Part shown: piece after piece, positions 26,458 to 36,088 of the stretch
How positions within the stretch are numbered: position 1 is the first letter of the stretch
Layout of the letters: every line of letters starts with the position of its first letter
DNA from: QKMZ01 sp012965515
GTDB taxonomy: Bacteria; Cyanobacteriota; Vampirovibrionia; Obscuribacterales; Obscuribacteraceae
DNA: 64,000 nucleotides
Direction of reading: 5' to 3'
Assembly (NCBI GenBank): GCA_937879965.1
Contig: CALFMP010000021.1
Location: forward strand, 1 to 64,000
Notes under the pieces: generated by a model
Databases searched by the model: none
The model's input: only the letters and a program-made list of their open reading frames with translations
Told to the model about the DNA's origin: nothing
Position numbers and translations under genes: made by a program

Positions 26458-29400
26458 ATGAGCACCAAAACGATGACATTAGATGCAATTTCACAAAAAG
26501 CTGAAAAATGTGCAAACAGCACTGAGTCGCAAGCCGCCGCGTCGTTGTTTGACTGTGCCTATGAGGATTTGAGACAGAGAAGAGAAGCACCGGCAGCATT
26601 GCCTGCTGCCGGTGTTGACTCTGCATCCGGTGTTCAGACAGACAATGTTGTTCAAGCCCACTCGAACCCTTCAAATCCGGTGGATAAGCTTTATCAAAGC
26701 CGCTATCAAGAGCAAATGTTGCTGCAACTGCAATTGTTTTCCAAGCCAAGCTCAGCCCGCGAAGGCGAAACTGCAGATCAAGCAAGAGCGCGCAATGCCG
26801 TTGAGTTGGCTCAACGCAAAGAGAGAATTAGAGAAGAAATGCACAGAGGCGAGTTTGGTCCCGCCAGCCAAGCTGCATTCAAAGAGTATACGAGCTGGAT
26901 TGGGAAGGTTTTGTTGCCGACGGTGCTGCGCCAGCTCGAGTCGCGCAACCTGGCTGTTCCTACCGACAGTCCATTTGAAGTTCAAACGAAAAACGGTGTG
27001 CGTGTTTCAGCAAACGAAACCATCACTGATGTTCTTTCCTCCAACCAATCCCCTTTTGAACGACTTGGTTCGGAAATTCCAAATCGAGAGTCGGCACAGA
27101 AAATTGAAAATGCGTTCGACTGGCTTGGCAGAGCGACCAACTCTATTATTGAATCTGAGAACAAGGCACAAGATTCGCGCATCGAACGCACTATCAGAGA
27201 AAGTGGTCTTCCCCATGGTTGGCTGTATCAGGAAGGACAAGACCGCAATGCTTGGAGAGCTGCCGCTGCACAAATGATTGATCTGGCTCTGCGTGTCGGT
27301 TCGCAAGTAAATATGATTGAAAAGTATGGCTTGAACATACCAATGCCGGCCGGAACCAAAGTTGAGAATGTTGGTCGTGGGCAAACTGTTATCCAGCTAA
27401 ACCTGCCGCATACGCTCGAGCTCAACAAACCCGAAAACGTGCAGAAGATTGCAGCAATCAAAGACTGGCAAAAGTCAGTTGAAAAGCAAATGAACGAGGT
27501 TGATGCTCGTTTGACCGAAGTGAACCAAACACAGCGCAACATAATCACTTGGGGAGATGCTCCAATCCCTGGCACAGTCAACGATTTTGGTCACGAGGTT
27601 TGGGCGCAAGCACGGATCGGCGCCGACAATCGCATGATTGGCTTGATAGATCCTGACAAACCCGGTTTGAAACCGAATGAGAGAGCGGAAGCAGTCAACC
27701 TGATGGAAGCGCGCTTTTCCGTCACTTCCAACGCTGAAGGTAATATCGAAGTCTCTCAAACACTGCAGCCACAGTTCGTACCGATCTACGGTTATCTCAA
27801 TATGGTTTACTCAAACGTCGGTGCTCCTATCGAGGTGCAAAAGCGAACGTTCAAACCTGACGAGTTGGTTGCCGTCAAAAGAGGCAACGGAATGGAATTC
27901 ATCCTGGCCAAAGATCTCGCCGCGTATAAATCTCGTCAAGAAATCGCCCACTACGGTGAAAAGGCATTGACTGCGATTACCGATGTCGCGATGCTTGCGT
28001 CCGGTCATTTCGAATTGGCCGTGGCATTGAGAGGTGCTAGAGCCGCAGCAGCGGTCGGACAGCAAGTTGGCATTGCGGAACTGCGCGGAATCTTGATGGG
28101 TGGATTGAATACCGGATTGGGCTATTCCAGCCCGCTTAACAGCGCATACTTTCATGCTACTGAAGGTGGACGAACCTCCAACGAGTTGCGCAACTTGCTT
28201 TTCGTTGCCACTGCCGCCTACGGTTTGACGCGAGCCGGCGTCGGATATTTGCCTGGTCAAGCAGCGAAACTTGAAACAGAAGGCGCACGCAATGCTGTTT
28301 TGGCGTCTCAGAGTTCGAGATTAGCTCAACGAGCAGAACGTGTTTCTCAGAACGTTATGCATCTTTCGCAGATTCCCATGCTGCCCATTATGGGAAGTGG
28401 AATTGCCTCGCAGATGAAAGAGATCTGGGGACATAAGACTGCTCTTTCAATTGCAGATGCCGGCGAAGCATTCCAAGCTCAACAGCAAAGAAGTCGTGCA
28501 GAATCAGGAATCGGCAACAGACCGGTCGAATCGTACACTGCTGATACAGCCACTGTAGAACGTTTCAAAAATCTCTTTTCCCAATCCGCAGAGAATCACG
28601 CAAGCAACGAACGCGTTACACAGATTTTTGAAAAGCTGGCACAGGCTGTTTCGAGCAACGCAACACCCGAACAGCGTGAAGCCCTGAAGCGTGAACTGGC
28701 AGCAAACCTTGTTTTTACAACCCAAGAAATGGAATTGCTCAGAACTGCCAATCGTCGTTCGTTAACTCAAGAGCAATACGCCGCTCTCATCAACAAGGAA
28801 ACGCGAGCTAAGGCTGACGTACAAGACACCACAAAATTTCTTGCAGAGAGATTTCTTTCTCAGAAAGACCAAAACGTCGTCACCGCAAGTCAAGTAGGCT
28901 TGTTGATGTTGGCAGGAAATAGCGGAGATGAAACGCTTGCTGCTGCTGCTGTGGAACCTCCCAGACCTTCGGTACTGAAAGACAGAATGGCCGGCTTCCA
29001 ACACAACGGACCAATCAACTTCGCAATCGATACCAACACTGTAGTAGCAAGCTTGAGAAATTCTTTGATTCAAAACTCAGCAAACGGACGCGGCGAAGTC
29101 ATAGCAAATACGCTCCTTCGCTCCGGAGTTATTTCACCGCAACAGTACGGTGCAGTTTTGCAAAACGTTCTGCAAAACCCTGAAGTTAAGCCGGAAGATA
29201 AAATGCGCGCGATGCTTGGAGCTAGTGGTGTCAATCTCGCAGCAATCGTTGGTGGCATGATAGACAGAGAGCGTCAAGTTGCATCTGATGCAAATTCATC
29301 TCAAAGCCAACGCGATGCATTTATGGCTGAAAATTTCGGCAGTACTGCAACTGACTTTATCAACGGTTTTGCCAAAGTCGCTGCGCAGGATGGAAACTCC

Positions 29401-30888
29401 GATGTAAGAGCAATGGCAGCCGCACTTAACTACAGTCTGAAAGTGTTGCAAGAGAATAGAGAGCTTGGTGTTGAGCTTCTCGATCAAATGATCTCATTGC
29501 GCGAAGCTACATACGACAAGGGCGCTTCCGGTTTTGCAGAAGCTGTGATTGGTGGACTGAGCGACGCAATGAAAGACCAAGCCGAAACGACAAATAGCAG
29601 AATCGCTGCTGCGCAAGCCTTGTCGCAGTTGTCCGCCGGGTTGCCTTCGCAGCAGGTTCTCCAATCCGAGATAATTTCCAGCATCGCGAAAATCGCCACT
29701 TCCGCTGATGCTCATAATCTTGCGCAAGTGATAGGTTTTATCAGCGCTGGACGCTATGACACCCTGGATGCCGAGACCAAAAATCAAATTGCCAATCGAG
29801 GGCTCAACCTGATTTCAACACCACACCAATATGATGCCGCCAGAGAGAAAGAGTTGATGGCTGTGGTCAAAAGCATGCCTATACTGCTGAACAATGCGAA
29901 TGAAGAACAAAGAGCTAGCTTCATTGCGAAAGCCGTGGACATCTTGCAGAACTCGCATCGTCTCAATTCCGACCTCCGCGTCGCATCAATCAATGTTTTG
30001 AATTCCATGGGTGAATTCAACAATATTGCTCTGCTGAGAAGCATTGCTCAAAGCGACTCGTCAGCTTCGGCACGATTGGCTGCATTGAAGGCACTTGAAT
30101 CACGCGATACTGAATTGTCTTCAATCCTTCCTCAAATGATCGTTCGCGAGACAGACATCACTGTCAGTCGCGCACTGAGTGATATGCTTCAACGCAGTAA
30201 GGCTGCACAAACAACCGATAGCACCAGCGCCTTCAACGAAATCGAGAATTTCTATTCCGGTGATCAAGCAAGATACCCTGGCCTGCAAGGTTTTGATGCT
30301 GCGTCGCAACGAGCATGGCTGAACAGCATTTTTCCACTTCTCGTCAACGAAAACTTCATTAGCACTGTTGAAAGAGAAGGTCGTCGTCAAACATACTCCG
30401 CGTTTGGTCAGAAGAATCTCGTGGCCGCAGAAGCAGTGGAAGAACGCAAGTATCGTCAGTTCCAACTTCTTGCTGAATTAGCTTCGGGCGATGCCGGCGA
30501 CGTCAATACTCAAAAAGCACGTCAAGTGTTGGCAGCAGTTATCGCCAGCAATGGTCAATCGCTCGACACTTCCGCGACCAAAGTCGACCTCGGAATTTTC
30601 CATGTCGGAATGTCCGGCGCGACTATGGACGTCAAAGTTGTAAGCTTTAACGAGAAGTCGCGCAATTGGGCAAGAGAAGCTGCTGATGCACTTGCCGCTG
30701 TGGTCACGAATGGCAACACTGGCATTGATTTGACTGCTCGACTGATCGCTCAGTCGCTTGCATCGACTAAAAATCCTGAGGCCAGAGAATCTCTTAAGAG
30801 GGCATGGGAACAACTCAACAGCGCCTCGAGTGCAACTTCGACAATTCCCTTGCGTGTACGTAAACTTGTCAGCGGCTTAGCTGCATAG
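26458..30888 (+). CDS. Giant 1476-residue protein, second gene of the operon
   Basis: A 1476-residue protein whose start is 12 bp after the preceding stop. The N-terminal 60 residues are polar and carry an ISQKAEKCANSTES helix. Residues about 500-610 contain a cluster of hydrophobic segments (TAITDVAMLASGHFELAVALRG, GILMGGLNTGLGY, LLFVATAAYGL), followed from about 800 to 1300 by HEAT/ARM-like helical repeats (IISSIAKIATSADAHNLAQV, SARLAALKALESRD). The C-terminal 160 residues are mixed. No catalytic motif, signal peptide or known domain was found. The layout (polar N-terminus, central hydrophobic block, long helical repeat) resembles secreted or membrane-inserting effector proteins, which is only a guess. 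Base composition matches its neighbours. Confidence 0.7.
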   Translation: MSTKTMTLDAISQKAEKCANSTESQAAASLFDCAYEDLRQRREAPAALPAAGVDSASGVQTDNVVQAHSNPSNPVDKLYQSRYQEQMLLQLQLFSKPSSAREGETADQARARNAVELAQRKERIREEMHRGEFGPASQAAFKEYTSWIGKVLLPTVLRQLESRNLAVPTDSPFEVQTKNGVRVSANETITDVLSSNQSPFERLGSEIPNRESAQKIENAFDWLGRATNSIIESENKAQDSRIERTIRESGLPHGWLYQEGQDRNAWRAAAAQMIDLALRVGSQVNMIEKYGLNIPMPAGTKVENVGRGQTVIQLNLPHTLELNKPENVQKIAAIKDWQKSVEKQMNEVDARLTEVNQTQRNIITWGDAPIPGTVNDFGHEVWAQARIGADNRMIGLIDPDKPGLKPNERAEAVNLMEARFSVTSNAEGNIEVSQTLQPQFVPIYGYLNMVYSNVGAPIEVQKRTFKPDELVAVKRGNGMEFILAKDLAAYKSRQEIAHYGEKALTAITDVAMLASGHFELAVALRGARAAAAVGQQVGIAELRGILMGGLNTGLGYSSPLNSAYFHATEGGRTSNELRNLLFVATAAYGLTRAGVGYLPGQAAKLETEGARNAVLASQSSRLAQRAERVSQNVMHLSQIPMLPIMGSGIASQMKEIWGHKTALSIADAGEAFQAQQQRSRAESGIGNRPVESYTADTATVERFKNLFSQSAENHASNERVTQIFEKLAQAVSSNATPEQREALKRELAANLVFTTQEMELLRTANRRSLTQEQYAALINKETRAKADVQDTTKFLAERFLSQKDQNVVTASQVGLLMLAGNSGDETLAAAAVEPPRPSVLKDRMAGFQHNGPINFAIDTNTVVASLRNSLIQNSANGRGEVIANTLLRSGVISPQQYGAVLQNVLQNPEVKPEDKMRAMLGASGVNLAAIVGGMIDRERQVASDANSSQSQRDAFMAENFGSTATDFINGFAKVAAQDGNSDVRAMAAALNYSLKVLQENRELGVELLDQMISLREATYDKGASGFAEAVIGGLSDAMKDQAETTNSRIAAAQALSQLSAGLPSQQVLQSEIISSIAKIATSADAHNLAQVIGFISAGRYDTLDAETKNQIANRGLNLISTPHQYDAAREKELMAVVKSMPILLNNANEEQRASFIAKAVDILQNSHRLNSDLRVASINVLNSMGEFNNIALLRSIAQSDSSASARLAALKALESRDTELSSILPQMIVRETDITVSRALSDMLQRSKAAQTTDSTSAFNEIENFYSGDQARYPGLQGFDAASQRAWLNSIFPLLVNENFISTVEREGRRQTYSAFGQKNLVAAEAVEERKYRQFQLLAELASGDAGDVNTQKARQVLAAVIASNGQSLDTSATKVDLGIFHVGMSGATMDVKVVSFNEKSRNWAREAADALAAVVTNGNTGIDLTARLIAQSLASTKNPEARESLKRAWEQLNSASSATSTIPLRVRKLVSGLAA

Positions 30889-30918
30889 TCGAGCGAATCT
30901 CTTTGATTGTGGCTTGCG

Positions 30919-30953
30919 CAGATTGAGCATCTCCCGGGAAGGTGCTCAATCTG
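30919..30953 (+). other. Perfect 11-bp inverted repeat after the giant-protein gene
   Basis: CAGATTGAGCA (30919-30929) and TGCTCAATCTG (30943-30953) pair perfectly. There is no T-tract. It may end the operon transcript or form part of the leader of the following ATP-grasp gene. Confidence 0.5.
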
Positions 30954-30985
30954 ATAAACTCCTTGCTTGCCAACAGGGGGTTTTC

Positions 30986-31852
30986 ATGGATATCTCGCTC
31001 ATCACTTATGACGGGTTGCCGGATCTCGATCCGGACGATTGCTTGCTTCGCGACGAGCTGGTCAAGCGCGGGCACAAGTGCCACACGTGCATTTGGGACG
31101 ACGATTCTATTGACTGGTCTAAGTTCGATGTATCCATCATGCGTTCCGCCTGGGATTACCACCTGAAGCAAGATAAGTTCTACGCGTGGATTGATAGGGT
31201 TTCCCGCGTGACCAAGCTGCTCAATCCGCCAGACATGATGAAATGGAGCAGCCACAAAATCTACTTGAAAGAATTGGGCGAGGCCGGGCTGCCTGTAATT
31301 GAAACTCTTTGGGTGATGAAAGGTGAAACTGCCGGTGGTCTGTTTGATAGCCTACAGTGGGAAAAGGCGATAGTGAAGCCGGCGGTAGGACTGGCAACTT
31401 TCGGTGTAAAGCGCTTCATGCTAGATGAGCAAGGCAGGAAGGATGCGCAAGCGCACGCCGACCATCTTGCGATAACAGGTGATGTGATGATTCAGCCTTA
31501 TCTCACATCCGTTGAGGATTACGGCGAACGCGCATTGGCTTTTATCGGCGGCGAATATTCTCATACGGTTCGCAAATCCAGCTTTCAAAAGCTTGCGCCA
31601 GGTGGGCATGCAGGCGAAACTTCCGTCCCCACCGATGAGGAGGAAGTGGCCGTTGGCAGAGAGGTGCTTAAATTCCTGAAGAACAGACCACTTTATGCTC
31701 GCGTGGATTTGGTTCGCGATTTTGAAGGCAAACCGAAAGTTCTGGAGTTGGAATTGGTCGAGCCTTCGCTGTTCCTCCAGTTCGCCCCTCCATCAGCACC
31801 AGCTAAATTTGCCGATGCCTTAGAGCGCATTGTCGAGTTGCATAAAGTTTGA
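30986..31852 (+). CDS. ATP-grasp domain protein
   Basis: A 288-residue protein; the ATG follows CAGGGGGTTTTC. It has the ATP-grasp fold of the RimK/DcsG type: an N-terminal pre-grasp domain (ISLITYDGLPDLDPDD), then VKPAVGLATFGVKRF for nucleotide binding, YLTSVEDYGERALAFIGG, and ARVDLVRDFEGKPKVLELELVEPSLFL with the metal-binding Glu residues. Such enzymes join a carboxylate to an amine or thiol using ATP; the cycloserine ligase DcsG and glutathione-synthetase-like enzymes belong here. The substrate cannot be read from the sequence. It precedes a TPR gene on the same strand, 52 bp away. Confidence 0.84.
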   Translation: MDISLITYDGLPDLDPDDCLLRDELVKRGHKCHTCIWDDDSIDWSKFDVSIMRSAWDYHLKQDKFYAWIDRVSRVTKLLNPPDMMKWSSHKIYLKELGEAGLPVIETLWVMKGETAGGLFDSLQWEKAIVKPAVGLATFGVKRFMLDEQGRKDAQAHADHLAITGDVMIQPYLTSVEDYGERALAFIGGEYSHTVRKSSFQKLAPGGHAGETSVPTDEEEVAVGREVLKFLKNRPLYARVDLVRDFEGKPKVLELELVEPSLFLQFAPPSAPAKFADALERIVELHKV

Positions 31853-31904
31853 ACCTCGTTCTTCCACCCGTGCAAATGAAACCGGCTTGGGGCATAATCG
31901 GACT

Positions 31905-33071
31905 ATGTCCCCCCGATTCCGAGTGACTTTACTGGCTTCCGTCTGCCTGCTTTCCTTTGCGGGCCGGGCGATGGCGGACGTCAATGACACTCTTCGGGCT
32001 CGCATCATTCAGGAGAAGATTTTTACCCCTCAGACCAACCTTAATGTTCAGCTCTTGGACAAACAGGCGATTCTGAGAGTCGGAAATTATCAGCCGAGTA
32101 CCGAAGAGGTCATGCGGATCGACAGTGTTCTTGCGGCGAAGAAAGTAATCGACGCTTATCCGCAAATCTCATGCGTGGTCATTCGCTACGCGTGGTCCCC
32201 GGACAAATACACAGATATCTTCGTCACCTCCAAGCAGATTATTTCCTTCGGCGCAGGCACGATGGAGAAGTCTGAATTGCTTGCTGGGCTCACTTGCATA
32301 AAGCTAAGTTCCGGAGACTCGCCTCAATTCACTTTCAGTCGTTATTTTGTGGAAGGAGAAGCGGCCTTAGCGAAGGGCGACAACGGCAAGGCTGAATTGC
32401 TCTTCAACACTGCTTTTCAGGAAGCGCCCAGTTACAAGGCTGCTGCATTGGAGTCGAAAGTTGCAACGGACTACACTGAGCTGTCTCGGAATTTTTCAGC
32501 TCGCGAAGACTACGATAATGCTGCGCGAGTGCTGAAGAAAATTATTGAATTGCGCGAAGCGGCCGGTGGAGGCCTGGACAATATAGAAACGGCAAAACTC
32601 TATCTTGCTCTTGGTGACAACTACATCGCCGCGCGCCGGACAGCCGATTTGGAAGAAACTCTCGGCAAATTGGTGAATGGTGCAAAAGGCACACCGTTGG
32701 CGAGTACTGTTGTCTACGCTCAAGCTCTCGAAAAACTTGCAAGCGGTTTGCAACCGGGGAATGCAAGAGAGCAAGAACTTCTGCGGGAAGCGCTAAAAGT
32801 AAGAGAAGCGCTTCCTGGAGCTGAAGATATAAATCTCGTTATGTCTCTCGAAAAACTTGCCGATAGTTTGAGCAAGACAGCAAAACATACAGAGGCTGTC
32901 GATTTGTACAAGCGTGCGATCTTCGCACTAGATAGGGCGATGGCATCTAAAGATCAAGCCAGACGCATCAGCTACGAAGTTTACAGCACAAGCGTAAATC
33001 GCATGCACCATAAACTCGCAGCACTTGGGCACGGTCCAAACGCAAAACGCGAATCATCCGCGCATTGGTAG
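31905..33071 (+). CDS. Secreted TPR-like protein
   Basis: A 388-residue protein with a signal peptide at residues 1 to about 24 (LLASVCLLSFAGRAMA). The in-frame extension to 31830 overlaps the ATP-grasp gene, so the ATG at 31905 is preferred. Residues about 30-140 form an uncharacterised alpha-beta region; from about 150 to 370 there are TPR-like helical hairpins (GEAALAKGDNGKAELLFNTA, LREALKVREALPGA, HTEAVDLYKRAI). Co-oriented with the ATP-grasp gene and followed by a hairpin at 33087-33108 (AGAGAG/CTCTCT around CGCATGCG) that could end the transcript. Confidence 0.7.
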   Translation: MSPRFRVTLLASVCLLSFAGRAMADVNDTLRARIIQEKIFTPQTNLNVQLLDKQAILRVGNYQPSTEEVMRIDSVLAAKKVIDAYPQISCVVIRYAWSPDKYTDIFVTSKQIISFGAGTMEKSELLAGLTCIKLSSGDSPQFTFSRYFVEGEAALAKGDNGKAELLFNTAFQEAPSYKAAALESKVATDYTELSRNFSAREDYDNAARVLKKIIELREAAGGGLDNIETAKLYLALGDNYIAARRTADLEETLGKLVNGAKGTPLASTVVYAQALEKLASGLQPGNAREQELLREALKVREALPGAEDINLVMSLEKLADSLSKTAKHTEAVDLYKRAIFALDRAMASKDQARRISYEVYSTSVNRMHHKLAALGHGPNAKRESSAHW

Positions 33072-33206
33072 ATTGCAAATGCCGTAAGAGAGCCGCATGC
33101 GACTCTCTGCTAGAACGACGCATTTGCCGTTCCTACGGTAAATTTGTGTGGTCGAACAAACGAAGGCGATAAGCCTACGACTTACGCACTGTTAGAATCC
33201 TCGTGG

Positions 33207-33362
33207 ATGACGCGCATGATGAGCGCGTTTCACCGGAATTCGAACAAGTTGATATGTGTGCGTCTTTGGTGCACTGGCAACGAGTGCAAATTCGATTACC
33301 TGAGAAACCAAAGACTTAGTAAATGCGGACAGTGTGTGGTAGGCAGACAAGAGTGGGGATGA
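33207..33362 (+). CDS. Possible small cysteine-rich (zinc-ribbon-like) protein
   Basis: A 51-residue frame in an otherwise empty 308-bp gap. It holds five cysteines spaced C-x4-C-x4-C-x13-C-x2-C (CTGNEC then CGQC), a pattern that could form a small zinc site. An ATGATG at 33216 offers an alternative start; no strong ribosome site is visible. It may be a chance frame. Confidence 0.3.
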   Translation: MTRMMSAFHRNSNKLICVRLWCTGNECKFDYLRNQRLSKCGQCVVGRQEWG

Positions 33363-33379
33363 GGGTTTGATTCTCATTT

Positions 33380-34186
33380 TTAGAACTCGCTTGATTTGCC
33401 TCCGACGGGATTTCCATTCTCGTCGAAGAATTGAGACATTCTTTCTGTAATCTCTCCATCGTCTGCGTATTCGACTACATCCACGCAGGTCCTAACCCCT
33501 TGCGAATTGTAGACGCAGAGCTCTCTGCGCTTGAGAGTGTTTGAAGCAGTGTAGAATTCTTGGCTCTCCTCCAGAAAAGAACCTGCTCCGGAATGAAAGA
33601 GTGTCTTAGTAAAACGTGTCACATAGCCGGCTTCATCGAAATAGAGGTTTTCAGTGGCAGAGCGATGTTTGGAATCGAGCCATTGAACTTGCTCACGTCG
33701 AAGCAGGCGGCCGCTTGTGATATCAACATAATGATTGACTGTTGTTTGTGGTGCACCTCCCTGATATTCCGTCTGTCCTTGAAACACGGTGTGCATGCCG
33801 ACCATCTGGCGTTCGACACGACGAATAACGTCTCCTTCTGCAGAGATTACAACAACAGATTCGCTTGATTGATTGCCCTCCGTGTAATTAGTTTCTTTGG
33901 TCAATCGACTTCCGTCCGGCAAAGCGTTGTGCTCGGTAATGCGAAGTGTCGAGCCGCTTAAGGGATCTAATTCAGTTTGTGACTGGCTTGAAGAAGAATG
34001 TTTGACGATGCGTATAAGACGCTGTTCGCTGTCGAAAGTCTTTTCGGTTTCAATTTGAGTCTTAGCGTCGCGAGTGCGCAATTGATATGTGGTGACGCCG
34101 TCCGCGTCAGTATGCGCTTCTAGCTTGAGCGACTCGTCCTTTGACGATGCAACAGCGGGCGTGAAATCACCCAGTGAAGAACTCAT
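33380..34186 (-). CDS. Hypothetical protein with YD/RHS-like strands
   Basis: A 268-residue protein; the ATG at 34186 has GGAG eight bases upstream, in preference to the ATG four codons earlier. The sequence is almost wholly built of beta strands with repeated patterns such as YxxGGAPQTTVNHYVD and LYFDEAGYVTRF, and R-x-x-x-V/E-x-x-D-G-(E/N), similar to RHS/YD or antigen-like repeats. No signal peptide is present. It is upstream of the hairpin repeat array at 34491 and the serine dehydratase gene. Function unknown. Confidence 0.58.
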   Translation of the reverse strand: MSSSLGDFTPAVASSKDESLKLEAHTDADGVTTYQLRTRDAKTQIETEKTFDSEQRLIRIVKHSSSSQSQTELDPLSGSTLRITEHNALPDGSRLTKETNYTEGNQSSESVVVISAEGDVIRRVERQMVGMHTVFQGQTEYQGGAPQTTVNHYVDITSGRLLRREQVQWLDSKHRSATENLYFDEAGYVTRFTKTLFHSGAGSFLEESQEFYTASNTLKRRELCVYNSQGVRTCVDVVEYADDGEITERMSQFFDENGNPVGGKSSEF

Positions 34187-34490
34187 GTGGGACTCCATTT
34201 AAGGAACGGTCCAAAAAGTTTCCGCGCAGCAAAATGCCGATTGGAAGTTGGTTTTAGGACTTTGGTAGTAAGTTGATGCGACTAACAGGCTAACGAAGGC
34301 GGAGCAAAATACTCCAGGGTGACCCACTGTACCTTGGAAATCAACCGGTTGTCAAGTAAAGTTTTCGTCAAGGCGGCTGGCTTTCAGGGACTTTTCAATA
34401 TTGCTGGATTGCATGTTTGAGCAGTCCGTTTGAGGAGTTTCATTGTGTTGGAAACATTCTGTGTGGGGCGCGTTGCAGGTGCCAAATTTA

Positions 34491-34605
34491 GGTCGCATGC
34501 AATGCGACCGCACGCAGATTTAGGTCGCATGCAATGCGACCCTACGGAGATTTGGGTCGCATGCAATGCGACCGCACGCAGATTTAGGTCGCATTCAATG
34601 CGACC
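34491..34605 (+). repeat. Array of four 19-bp palindromes, 32-bp period
   Basis: Cores GGTCGCATGCAATGCGACC start at 34491, 34523, 34555 and 34587 (the last with one change, ATTC). Spacers of 13 bases alternate between GCACGCAGATTTA and CTACGGAGATTTG, giving a 64-bp super-period. The reverse complement, GGTCGCATTGCATGCGACC, differs from the core at 60450 by one base pair exchanged on both arms. Noncoding 34187-34626 shows no other feature. Confidence 0.9.
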
Positions 34606-34626
34606 CTACGCCGGCTGATCGCTTAG

Positions 34627-36033
34627 CTATCCCAGCGCTAAGCCGCCGGTAGCTGTCTCTTTGTATTTCTGATTCATGTCGAGGCCGGTTTGCTTCATCA
34701 CTTCGAGTGCTCTGTCGAGGCTGATCAAATGATTGCCGTCCGATGCTAGCGATAGAGCCGCTGCGTTCAAGGCTTTGACCGCGCCCATTGCGTTTCGCTC
34801 GATGCACGGAACCTGCACCAAACCTTTTATAGGATCGCAAGTCATTCCAAGGTGATGCTCAATTCCAATTTCAGCAGCTTGTTCGATTTGGAACGGAGTG
34901 CCTCCCAGCATCGCCACCGCACCACCAGCCGCCATCGCGCACGACGTGCCGACTTCGCCCTGGCAGCCGACTTCGGCTCCGCTTATTGACGCATGAACTT
35001 TCACGAGTGCGCCGATTACAGATGCGACGATCAATCCGTTTTGCAAATCCGTTTGCGTAAGGTTATTGCTTTCTTGAAGCGTTCGCCAGACAGCCGGAAT
35101 TAGTCCTGATGAGCCATTTGTCGGTGCCGTGACTACTTTTCCGCCGGCTGCATTTTCTTCATTTACTGCCATCGCGTATACAGATGGACGCAAATCACTG
35201 CCAGACCATGCAGGAATGCTTCCTTCCTTGAGCTGGTGATAGAGCCCTTTTGCACGGCGCTTTACATTCAGTCCACCAGGCAAAATACCTTCTGTGTTGA
35301 GACCACGCTCGATGCACCTTGAAAATGTTTCAAGCACATCATTCAAATTTTTTCTGAGTTGAACCTCCGGCATGCCCAGGGATTCTTGGTTTTCGATGAC
35401 CACTTTCCATGGGGGCAAACCAGTTTTTACGCACTGCTCTATAAACTCTGCAGCAGAATTATATGGATGGGGAACAGTTGCCAGCGCTTCTTCTCTTTCC
35501 GGAGGTCTGCGCTTTCCGGCTTCATCAGTGGTTTCTATGAAGCCACCACCAACCGAAAGAATCAAACACTCTGAGATAAGTTTGTCACTGTCGTAAAGTC
35601 GGAAGCGCATGGTATTTGGATGTGGCAAGCCTTGCCCATCCATGAGGAAGCCTTGCCAAAGAATGTCAATCGAAGGTGTGAACTTGATTTTGACCTTGCC
35701 TGTTTCGATCCCGCCGGTGCTTTCAAGATTTGGCATGGCTGCCCATATGGCATCCGGTTCGGCTGTTTTCGGGTGCAACCCAATCAGCCCTGCACACACC
35801 GCTCCATCAGTTGCGTGACCCTTTCCGGTTGCAGAAAGGCTACCGAACAATTCGACAGTCACATGCAAGAGATGTCCGGCCGCGCCGCCGAGCTTTTTGA
35901 TGTGCTGGTCGACGATGTTCTTCCTGAAATCAAGTGCAGCAATCATCGGACCCACAGTGTGCGAACTGCTTGGGCCTATGCCGATTTTAAACATGTCGAG
36001 TGGACCAATCAGGTCCGCGCGCGTTGGATTCAT
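34627..36033 (-). CDS. sdaA: L-serine ammonia-lyase (serine dehydratase), single-chain iron-sulfur type
   Basis: A 468-residue protein that converts L-serine to pyruvate and ammonia. It starts with the family segment MFKIGIGPSSSHTVGPM. The C-terminal half carries SGLIPAVW and a cysteine set at roughly residues 356 (GCQGEVG), 364 (GTSC), 400 (GMTCDP) and 411 (VPC), from which the [4Fe-4S] cluster ligands come. Length is typical of single-chain SdaA. The stop lies within 25 bp of the palindrome array at 34491-34605, which may act as its terminator. A Rrf2 regulator lies 55 bp upstream on the same strand, so the two may be one transcription unit. Confidence 0.95.
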   Translation of the reverse strand: MNPTRADLIGPLDMFKIGIGPSSSHTVGPMIAALDFRKNIVDQHIKKLGGAAGHLLHVTVELFGSLSATGKGHATDGAVCAGLIGLHPKTAEPDAIWAAMPNLESTGGIETGKVKIKFTPSIDILWQGFLMDGQGLPHPNTMRFRLYDSDKLISECLILSVGGGFIETTDEAGKRRPPEREEALATVPHPYNSAAEFIEQCVKTGLPPWKVVIENQESLGMPEVQLRKNLNDVLETFSRCIERGLNTEGILPGGLNVKRRAKGLYHQLKEGSIPAWSGSDLRPSVYAMAVNEENAAGGKVVTAPTNGSSGLIPAVWRTLQESNNLTQTDLQNGLIVASVIGALVKVHASISGAEVGCQGEVGTSCAMAAGGAVAMLGGTPFQIEQAAEIGIEHHLGMTCDPIKGLVQVPCIERNAMGAVKALNAAALSLASDGNHLISLDRALEVMKQTGLDMNQKYKETATGGLALG

Positions 36034-36088
36034 ATTTGCTGCTTCAATGTGCCGTAGCGGATCTTACTACTTCTCGGGCTGAATTCGC

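Noticed and set aside
34491..34605. CRISPR array
   Set aside because: The repeated unit is itself a palindrome and the spacers alternate between two sequences rather than being unique; no cas genes are present.
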